A program made the position numbers and the translations under genes. Below, in pieces: positions 1 through 5,265 of a stretch of 5,265 nt of DNA. The DNA is taken from NCBI GenBank assembly GCA_964496705.1, contig CAZCBJ010000254.1:1-5265 (forward strand), written 5' to 3'. Under the pieces are notes generated by a model. It had not been told where the DNA came from. It ran no database searches and worked only from the letters and a program-made list of their open reading frames with translations. The stretch is from CAZCBJ01 sp964496705. Lineage in GTDB: Bacteria > Chloroflexota > Anaerolineae > Anaerolineales > Anaerolineaceae. The first letter of the stretch is position 1. Every line of letters begins with the position of its first letter.

Positions 1-2
1 CC

Positions 3-974
3 ATGCTGCGTAAATTAATCATTTTCTTTTCCCTCATGACGTTTTTGTTCACCTTGAGCGGTTGTCAGAATGAGTTGCACGCACATGAAAACCCTATTAG
101 AGTGGCGTGGAATATTTGGGAGGGGGATTATACCGTTCTGATCGCCAAGGATATGGGCTTTTTTGAAAAATACAACGTGCCTGTGAAACCCATTGCCTAC
201 GAAAATTATTCGCAAATTGTCCCGGGATTGGTGGGGGGCAAGCTGGATGTGGGCCTGCTGACTATGGATAAGGTGCTGATAGCCAACAGCCTCATCCCGA
301 TTAGGGTGGTGGCGGTGTATGATACGGGAGGGACTTCTGCAATTGTCTCGGCCCCTGCCATTTCCACCCCCGCAGATCTCAAAAACAAACGCATCGGACT
401 AGAAGTTGGCACCGTGCAGGAGCTGGCTGTCTCTGAAATGTTGAAACGCAGCGGACTGGATATTAACGATGTCCGCCTGATAAATGTAAGCTACGAGGAA
501 TTCCCAATGCTGATCCCGAATGAGGTGGACGCAGGCTTTGCTTGGGAACCATTTATTTCTGAATCGGTGCGAGAAGGGAATAAAGTCCTTTTTCAAGATG
601 CGAATATATCAGCCTTATACGCCAATGTCATCGTCTTCAAGGCTCAAATCACTCAGCAGCATCCAGAACTGGTCAAAGGCTTCCTGGCTGCCTGGTTCGA
701 GGCGGTGAATTTCCGCAAACAGAATCCAGAGAAAAGTCTGGAAATCATTCAAAAACACACCGGACTCAGCGAAGAAGAGTTGATGTTGGGGGATGTGAAA
801 TTCCTGGACTACGACGAAAGCCTGAGCATGTTCGCCAATAATCCCGGCAGCGACTCGAGCTCCATCTATTACATCGCCCGCACCAACTTGAATTTCATGG
901 TGACCAACGGCGCCTTGACGGTTGCCCCCAAACTGGATGTGATCATTGATCCCTCCTTCCTCCGCCAGCAGTGA
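3..974 (+). CDS. Lipoprotein substrate-binding protein, SsuA/TauA/NMT1-like (first of two paralogs)
   Basis: Predicted lipid-anchored extracytoplasmic binding protein that captures a small organic solute. The 323-residue length is usual for the NitT/TauT (SsuA, TauA, NMT1/THI5-like) family. Residues 1-20 form a signal peptide (charged MLRK, then a hydrophobic stretch) ending in a lipobox LSGC, so Cys21 would be the lipidated first mature residue. The family fold shows as the first beta strand and ligand loop (IRVAWNIWEGDYT, 32-44), GFFEKY (52-57), GGKLDVGL (78-85), YDTGGTSAIV (106-115), DLKNKRIGLEVGT (125-137), AGFAWEP (177-183) and the helix PELVKGFLAAWFEAV (221-235). The start at base 3 is supported by the correctly placed signal peptide; only two bases precede it, so no ribosome binding site can be seen. 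The next gene starts 19 bases after the stop. The ligand cannot be told from sequence: sulfonates, nitrate, pyrimidine precursors and others are bound by this family. No permease or ATPase is visible. Confidence 0.9.
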   Translation: MLRKLIIFFSLMTFLFTLSGCQNELHAHENPIRVAWNIWEGDYTVLIAKDMGFFEKYNVPVKPIAYENYSQIVPGLVGGKLDVGLLTMDKVLIANSLIPIRVVAVYDTGGTSAIVSAPAISTPADLKNKRIGLEVGTVQELAVSEMLKRSGLDINDVRLINVSYEEFPMLIPNEVDAGFAWEPFISESVREGNKVLFQDANISALYANVIVFKAQITQQHPELVKGFLAAWFEAVNFRKQNPEKSLEIIQKHTGLSEEELMLGDVKFLDYDESLSMFANNPGSDSSSIYYIARTNLNFMVTNGALTVAPKLDVIIDPSFLRQQ

Positions 975-982
975 CAAAAACT

Positions 983-987
983 GGGAG
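983..987 (+). promoter_or_regulatory. Ribosome binding site deciding the start of the second binding protein
   Basis: GGGAG lies six bases before the ATG at 994. It supports that start over the in-frame ATG at 946, which lies inside the preceding gene and would put 16 polar residues in front of the signal peptide. Confidence 0.75.
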
Positions 988-993
988 AATAAT

Positions 994-1965
994 ATGAAAA
1001 GCTTGACCCTATGTCTTACATTGGTCTTCATCTTGATCTTTATGCTCATTTCAGGCTGTGCACCAGCCGCCCCGGAGGTGCCTGTTTTACGGGTTGAATG
1101 GACACAATGGGAAGGCGATTACACGCTGGTTGTGGCTCAGGAGTTGGGCTATTTTGAAAAATATGGGGTGAAGGTCGAACCCATTTACTATGAGGTTTTT
1201 GATAAAGCAGTGCCCGATATCGCCGCTGGCAAAATTGACGCAGGCTTGTTTGCAATTGACAACCTTCTGGCAGCATCGCGCCTCACCGATTTGAAAGGCA
1301 TCGCAGTCTATGACTCCGGTGGAACGTCAACCATCGTGGCTGCATCCAGCGTAAAGTCTGCGGCCAATCTGGCTGGACAGAGGGTAGGGGTGACGCTGGG
1401 CACATTCGGCGAACTTTTTATAAAGGAATTCCTCGAAGCAAATGGCCTCACCACCCGCGACGTTACCCTGGTTGACATCCCGCCTGAAGACATTCCCCGA
1501 AAAATACCCGGCGAAATTATCGCCGGATACACCTGGGAGCCATACACCAGCGAGGCGGTTAATAAGGGCTTCCAGATCCTTTATTCCAGCCAGGAAACTG
1601 GCACTGCCTCCTTGTATCCTGATGTGATCGTCATCCGCAGCCAATGGGCCAACGAGAATCCCGAACTGGTGAAGGCGTTCATGAATGCCTGGTTTGACGC
1701 GGTGGAATATCGCAAAAATAATGTAGAGCAATCCAAAGAAATCATCGCCAAGTATACCGGGCTGGCTCTTGATGAGATCGTTTTGGGAAATGTCACACTG
1801 TATAACCGCGAGGAAAATCTGAGCCTGTTTAACATGTATCCAGGAAGGGATCCTTCTTCAATCTACTTTACGGCGCGAGCCAATCTAGACTTTTTGATCA
1901 ACAACGGGAATATCACCCGGGCGCCGGATTTATTGGAAATATTGGATCCCAGTTATCTGAAGTAA
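994..1965 (+). CDS. Lipoprotein substrate-binding protein, SsuA/TauA/NMT1-like (second paralog)
   Basis: Second predicted lipid-anchored solute-binding protein, 323 residues from the ATG at 994, the same length as its upstream neighbour. The signal peptide (MKSLTL then a hydrophobic run) ends in lipobox ISGC, giving Cys22 as the likely lipidated residue. WEGDYT (39-44), GYFEKY (52-57), AGKIDAGL (78-85), YDSGGTSTIV (106-115), AGYTWEP (177-183), PELVKAFMNAWFDAV (223-237) and SSIYFTARANLDF (288-300) match the first paralog. By hand count about half of the first 88 aligned residues of the mature part are identical, so this is an old tandem duplication and not a recent copy. Residues between the shared motifs differ, so the two may bind different ligands. 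The gene follows its neighbour by 19 bases and precedes the sensor gene by 16 bases, so cotranscription is likely. An ABC transporter role is the family default; a role as partner of the downstream sensor is inference. Confidence 0.92.
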   Translation: MKSLTLCLTLVFILIFMLISGCAPAAPEVPVLRVEWTQWEGDYTLVVAQELGYFEKYGVKVEPIYYEVFDKAVPDIAAGKIDAGLFAIDNLLAASRLTDLKGIAVYDSGGTSTIVAASSVKSAANLAGQRVGVTLGTFGELFIKEFLEANGLTTRDVTLVDIPPEDIPRKIPGEIIAGYTWEPYTSEAVNKGFQILYSSQETGTASLYPDVIVIRSQWANENPELVKAFMNAWFDAVEYRKNNVEQSKEIIAKYTGLALDEIVLGNVTLYNREENLSLFNMYPGRDPSSIYFTARANLDFLINNGNITRAPDLLEILDPSYLK

Positions 1966-1981
1966 TTCCAAGGAGTCAGCA

Positions 1982-4408
1982 ATGAATTTTCGGAAAACCA
2001 TCTCAAGCATGACCGGCGATCAAAAATGGGCGTTTGGGGTCGCGGTCACATTCTGGCTCAGCTGGTTTGTTACCACCTTCGTTCTGTGGTATTTGGCGGC
2101 ACAACCTGCCAGCAGCGTATCGCTCAGCCTGGCGGCCAGCGCCAGCCTGGCACTGGTCGGGTGGCTGGCTGGCATGATGTTCATGTGGCGGGGTAAATTT
2201 GACCTGGCTGCATACCTCATCCTGGGCTTCACATGGGCGACCTTCCTCCTGATGGTGATGTTTGTGGAAAAAAATACGGTTTTCACCGTGTTGATCGGTG
2301 CAATGGTGACAGTTTTCTATACGGCTCTTAGTGTGCCGTCCAAACATGTACCGCGGGTGTTAATCATCGCCTCATTGGCTGCCGCTTTTCTGGTCTTGCT
2401 GGACTCTTACTGGCCTTTCATCCGCCAACCAGCCAATCAGGTGATCACGATTTATGAATACATCGGCACTGCGGTGATGGTATTGTTAGTGCTTGCCTTT
2501 TTCAGCAGACGTGTGCCTGATTTCTCACTGCGCACCAAGCTGACTGCGGCTATGTTGTTGATTGCTGCGCTGCCGATTATCGGTCTGAGTTTGGCCAGCG
2601 TCACTGCTTCGCGGCGTAACCTGACAGACGCTGCCAATCAGAGTTTATTCGCATTAGCCGCACAAATTTCCACCGCTCTGGACACTTTCTATCGCAATAA
2701 TCTTGACGGAGTGCGCATCGAAGCTCAACTGTCCATCATCCGCGATTACATTGTCGCCCAGAAAACCGGCAACATGACCGAAACGGTCGATCAAAAGACA
2801 CAGAATACGCTGCTTGCGCTTAGCCGTAAAGACCCTGCCAACATCCGTTCGTACGCTCTACTGAGTGACAGTGGTGAGGTTCTGCTCAGCACAGACCCTG
2901 GCGAAATCGGAATGAATATGTATGCATTTGAGCATACCCAGCAGGCTCTTTTCTCTGGCCTTCCCACGGTATCCCGGGTGATTTTTGACACCGAGAATAA
3001 CGAACAATCGCTTTACTTCACCGCACCGGTGCGCGACGACGCCAAAATTATCTCAGGCGCCATACAAGTGAAGTACGACGCTGCCATCCTACAACAGGTG
3101 GTGTTCACCAATAGCACCCAGTTGGGCGAAGAATCCTCTGCCTTGTTGTTAGATGATAATTTATTGATCCTCGCCAACAGCTCCACGCCGGAGTATATCT
3201 ATCGCGTAATCCAGCCTGATGATTCGAAACAATTCGCTGTGCTGCAGGAACAAAAACGCCTTCCCCCGGGCGCACCAGAGGATATATTCATTGACCTCTC
3301 GTTGTTGAAAAGCGGGCTTGCCAACTTGCACAAAACCCCATTTTTCTCCACGGAAATGCATGTCTTCCACGAAGGTGAATCGGCACACAAAGAGCTGGCA
3401 AGCGCGGTCAAGATGAGCGCCATGCCATGGAGCGTGGTCGTTTCTCAGGCCGAAGACATTCTTTTGGCTCCAGTTGTAACCCAAACCCGCTCCAACACAA
3501 TCATCGCTCTGCTGGCAGCCGCTGCCACCGTAGTGATCTCCTTGCTGTTCACAGAATTTCTTGTCCGCCCGCTGCGCAGTCTGACGGAGACAGCCCGCCG
3601 AGTTGCCGCGGGAGATCTGACCGCCCGCTACACCGTGCAGAACCATGATGAGATTGGTGTTTTGGGGAACACGTTCAATTCGATGACCAATCAGTTACGC
3701 ATCCTGATCGACTCTTTGGAGCAGCGTGTGGCTGACCGCACCAAAGCCCTTGCCACCTCCACAGACGTCTCCCGACGGTTGTCCACCATCCTGGACCAAT
3801 CCGAGTTGGTGCGTGAAGTGGTCAGCCAGTTACAGTCAGCCTTTGGGTATTACCACGTGCATATTTACCTGATGGATGAAAATAAGGAAAAGTTGGTCAT
3901 GTCTGGCGGCACCGGCCTGCCGGGTGAGATTCTACTAGCGCGCGGTCATACCGTCCCGGTGGGCCGCGGCCTGGTTGGTCGGGCAGCGGAAACGAACACT
4001 TCCGTACTGGTGCAGGATGTGACCCAGGATTCCAACTGGCTGCCCAATCCATTGCTCCCGGAAACCCACTCAGAAGTGGCTGTTCCCATTTCGATCGGAT
4101 CAGATGTGGTTGGTGTGTTGGATGTTCAGCATAACGTTGCCCTTGGCCTTGCGCAGGAAGATGCCGACCTCATTCAAGCCATCGCCAATCAGGTGGCCAT
4201 TGCTTTACGCAATGCGCGCGCCTTTGCGAGCGCACAAAGACAAGCCCAACGCGAAGCGCTGGCTGCCAGCATTACACAGCGCATCCAGCAAACCAACAGC
4301 ATGCAAGATGCGTTGAAAGTGGCCGCCAGGGAAATTGGCCGGGCGATGGGTAAACGACCCACCCGCGTCCGTCTGGTGACCAATACGCCTGAAGACGGTC
4401 AGGACTGA
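1982..4408 (+). CDS. Membrane sensor protein: 7TM, Cache-like domain, TM, HAMP, GAF
   Basis: Predicted 808-residue inner-membrane signalling protein. AAGGAG lies six bases before the ATG. Seven hydrophobic segments are seen at about 17-40, 47-69, 75-94, 97-116, 125-142, 158-175 and 186-208. They are followed by a roughly 295-residue region (209-503) with double-Cache features: a long helix (212-260), YALLSDSGEVLLST (291-304), LYFTAPV (344-350), ISGAIQVKYD (357-366) and, near the membrane, MPWSVVVSQ (481-489). An eighth membrane segment (about 506-527) leads into HAMP (about 525-578, with VRPLRSLTETARRVAAGDL and DEIGVLGNTFNSM), a short coiled coil, and a GAF domain (about 604-743, ending in GVLDVQ and ANQVAIALRNA). 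The tail (744-808) is helical. With a cytoplasmic N terminus, seven segments place the Cache region outside and the eighth returns HAMP and GAF to the cytoplasm, so the topology is self-consistent. No kinase, GGDEF, EAL, phosphatase or chemotaxis output domain is present, so it must signal through a partner. Ligand unknown. Confidence 0.88.
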   Translation: MNFRKTISSMTGDQKWAFGVAVTFWLSWFVTTFVLWYLAAQPASSVSLSLAASASLALVGWLAGMMFMWRGKFDLAAYLILGFTWATFLLMVMFVEKNTVFTVLIGAMVTVFYTALSVPSKHVPRVLIIASLAAAFLVLLDSYWPFIRQPANQVITIYEYIGTAVMVLLVLAFFSRRVPDFSLRTKLTAAMLLIAALPIIGLSLASVTASRRNLTDAANQSLFALAAQISTALDTFYRNNLDGVRIEAQLSIIRDYIVAQKTGNMTETVDQKTQNTLLALSRKDPANIRSYALLSDSGEVLLSTDPGEIGMNMYAFEHTQQALFSGLPTVSRVIFDTENNEQSLYFTAPVRDDAKIISGAIQVKYDAAILQQVVFTNSTQLGEESSALLLDDNLLILANSSTPEYIYRVIQPDDSKQFAVLQEQKRLPPGAPEDIFIDLSLLKSGLANLHKTPFFSTEMHVFHEGESAHKELASAVKMSAMPWSVVVSQAEDILLAPVVTQTRSNTIIALLAAAATVVISLLFTEFLVRPLRSLTETARRVAAGDLTARYTVQNHDEIGVLGNTFNSMTNQLRILIDSLEQRVADRTKALATSTDVSRRLSTILDQSELVREVVSQLQSAFGYYHVHIYLMDENKEKLVMSGGTGLPGEILLARGHTVPVGRGLVGRAAETNTSVLVQDVTQDSNWLPNPLLPETHSEVAVPISIGSDVVGVLDVQHNVALGLAQEDADLIQAIANQVAIALRNARAFASAQRQAQREALAASITQRIQQTNSMQDALKVAAREIGRAMGKRPTRVRLVTNTPEDGQD

Positions 4409-4410
4409 TC

Positions 4411-4415
4411 AGGAG
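4411..4415 (+). promoter_or_regulatory. Ribosome binding site of the second sensor gene
   Basis: AGGAG sits six bases before the ATG at 4422, just after the previous stop codon at 4406-4408. It supports the start of a gene that has no stop codon inside the window. Confidence 0.75.
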
Positions 4416-4421
4416 AATCCA

Positions 4422-5265
4422 ATGGATAAATCAAAATCCCCCGCTCATTCGCGCCAAATCCCCGGCGGTTTCTGGTCCGCTTTACTGCTAGCGGTGATAT
4501 CTTTTGCAGCCGGCATCAACTTTCTTCCCGAGTTAACCATCGCCAAAACGCCGCAGGAGTATGTCGCCAATTCCATCCCATTTGTGCTTGGCACGGCCTC
4601 CCTCGTGTCGGCAGTCTTCATTCTGCGTAAACGAATTGCGCTGGGCGGGACGCTGCTGATCACCACCATATTATTGCTCTTGATGCTGGTACCCACCCTG
4701 GCTGAGGGATATGGTTTTCCGGCCGCCATCGCGGCATTTGTGTTCACCAGCCTGTTGGGATGGCAAACCTTGCCCCGCAACCGCTTCACCTTTGCCACGA
4801 TTGCCGGTGTGATCGCGGCGGCCCTGATCATCTTCATCGATGTGTTCTGGCCTTTCCGACGGATAGGCCAGGACCAAGCGGACATTCAGACCACCACCTA
4901 CCTGGTGATTATCCTGAGCGTGGCATACTTGATCATCCTCGCCACTCAGTTCCCACGCTACCCACTCGCCAACAAGCTGGTACTTTCCTTTATTTTGATA
5001 GCAATCATCCCGGTGGCAGCGGTTACCATTGTCAGCACCCAGCGCATTCAGAGGTATCTGACTGCAAACGCCAACCAATCGCTGATCAACGCCGCAAACC
5101 AGACTGGCAATGTCATGGAGACTTTCTTTGAACGCAACCTGGACGAACTGCGCGAGATGTCGCGTGGCATCCATCCCGCGATCCTGACGGAGGGTGGGCT
5201 CGGGCCGGCGCTGAAGGCGCTCGCCCGCCGCTCCGGCATCCCGGTCGAACTCGACTTACGCTGCG
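4422..5265 (+). CDS. Second membrane sensor (partial, open at window end; 3' part likely foreign)
   Basis: Open frame of 281 codons without a stop, starting 13 bases after the previous gene. Residues 1-16 are polar. Hydrophobic segments follow at about 17-35, 50-68, 74-92, 98-114, 122-141, 158-175 and 185-205, matching the spacing of the upstream 808-residue sensor. Shared landmarks are DVFWPF (140-145; DSYWPF at 141-146 upstream), the seventh segment beginning PLANKLVLSFILIAIIPV (181-198; upstream FSLRTKLTAAMLLIAALPI), and the first extracytoplasmic helix ANQSLINAANQ...FFERNLDELR (217-244; upstream ANQSLFALAAQ...FYRNNLDGVR). It is therefore a divergent tandem paralog, expected to continue into a Cache region, an eighth membrane segment, HAMP and a cytoplasmic domain. 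Instead, from about residue 242-245 the sequence becomes a piece of a histidine kinase (see the entry at 5145). Identity of residues 1-244 as the sensor's N terminus is well supported; the protein as written after that is probably not real. The true C terminus cannot be known from this window. Confidence 0.82.
   Translation, partial: MDKSKSPAHSRQIPGGFWSALLLAVISFAAGINFLPELTIAKTPQEYVANSIPFVLGTASLVSAVFILRKRIALGGTLLITTILLLLMLVPTLAEGYGFPAAIAAFVFTSLLGWQTLPRNRFTFATIAGVIAAALIIFIDVFWPFRRIGQDQADIQTTTYLVIILSVAYLIILATQFPRYPLANKLVLSFILIAIIPVAAVTIVSTQRIQRYLTANANQSLINAANQTGNVMETFFERNLDELREMSRGIHPAILTEGGLGPALKALARRSGIPVELDLRC
5145..5265 (+). other. High-GC fragment of a NarL-type (HisKA_3) histidine kinase joined in frame
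   Basis: In the frame of the upstream sensor this stretch reads ELREMSRGIHPAIL, then TEGGLGPALKALARRSGIPV and ELDLRC. That is the characteristic segment between the dimerisation/phosphoacceptor helices and the ATPase domain in NarL-type sensor kinases (pattern LRELxxGIHPxxLxxxGLxxAL). The phosphoacceptor histidine motif that should precede it is absent, and the ATPase domain lies beyond the window. By hand count GC over 5157-5265 is 78 of 109 (72%) and 31 of 36 codons end in G or C, against 57 of 108 (53%) and 25 of 36 just upstream (5049-5156). The sudden change in family and composition marks this as sequence of different origin, most simply an assembly join, less likely a real recombination. 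Confidence 0.8.

Noticed and set aside
946..993. Longer start for the second binding protein at 946, overlapping the end of the first
   Set aside because: The added 16 residues are polar and precede a complete lipoprotein signal peptide; the ATG at 994 has a well-spaced GGGAG and avoids the overlap.
3161..3646. Minus-strand open frame of 161 codons opposite the Cache/HAMP region
   Set aside because: Lies wholly within a well-supported gene on the other strand, has no recognisable domain, and has a residue mix typical of a reversed shadow frame.
1982..4408. 808-residue protein as an ABC permease partner of the binding proteins
   Set aside because: It has many membrane segments but also HAMP and GAF domains and a large extracytoplasmic region, and no permease signature loop; it is a sensor.
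1982..4408. 808-residue protein as a chemotaxis receptor
   Set aside because: Cache plus HAMP is typical of such receptors, but the long coiled-coil signalling domain with its conserved hairpin tip is absent; a GAF domain follows HAMP.
4760..5131. Plus-strand open frame of 123 codons in another frame
   Set aside because: His/Cys/Pro-rich translation without a domain, inside the membrane module of the second sensor, whose frame has clear paralog support.
4671..5174. Minus-strand open frame of 167 codons opposite the second sensor
   Set aside because: Opposite membrane-segment codons of the real gene; the translation is rich in His, Gln and Asp with no domain, as expected for an antisense shadow of hydrophobic codons. 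It also crosses the suspected junction.
5145..5265. A genuine hybrid histidine kinase fused to the 7TM sensor
   Set aside because: The phosphoacceptor histidine helix is missing, the Cache domain is cut after its first helix, and composition jumps at the junction; a chimeric join explains all three better.

Overview
The window (5265 bp, about 50% GC over most of its length) reads as one tightly packed plus-strand operon of four genes with gaps of only 13-19 bases. Each gene whose upstream region is visible has a good AGGAG-type ribosome binding site. No permease, ATPase, RNA gene, insertion sequence, CRISPR array or terminator is visible. The operon promoter must lie upstream of the window, because the first start codon is at base 3.

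Layout: (1) 3-974 and (2) 994-1965 are two paralogous lipoprotein substrate-binding proteins of the SsuA/TauA/NMT1-like (NitT/TauT) type. Both are 323 residues and share the motif WEGDYT at identical positions. (3) 1982-4408 is an 808-residue membrane sensor: seven N-terminal membrane segments, an extracytoplasmic Cache-like domain, an eighth membrane segment, HAMP, a GAF domain and a short helical tail, with no recognisable enzymatic output. (4) 4422 to the window end is the start of a second, paralogous sensor with the same seven-segment membrane module and the beginning of the extracytoplasmic helix.

The fourth gene is abnormal. At about 5145-5156 its sequence changes, in frame and without a stop, into a piece of a NarL-type (HisKA_3) histidine kinase. 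GC rises from about 53% to about 72% at that point. The kinase piece begins after the phosphoacceptor helix, and the junction falls on a short string (GAACTGCGCGAG, encoding ELRE) that both partners could carry. The simplest explanation is a chimeric assembly join at the end of a contig; a real recombination is the less likely alternative. The true remainder of gene 4 (Cache, TM, HAMP, GAF or other) is probably missing.

Organism: the 7TM-Cache-HAMP-GAF architecture, the tail after the GAF domain and the moderate GC suggest Chloroflexota (Anaerolineae-like), judged from recall of protein style and not from a search. The high-GC tail looks more like an actinobacterial or similar high-GC kinase.

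How the genes may work together (inference): two lipid-anchored binding proteins could capture small organic ligands and either feed an ABC transporter encoded elsewhere or present the ligand to the extracytoplasmic domains of the two sensors. The two-plus-two arrangement makes a binding-protein/sensor signalling unit worth testing.
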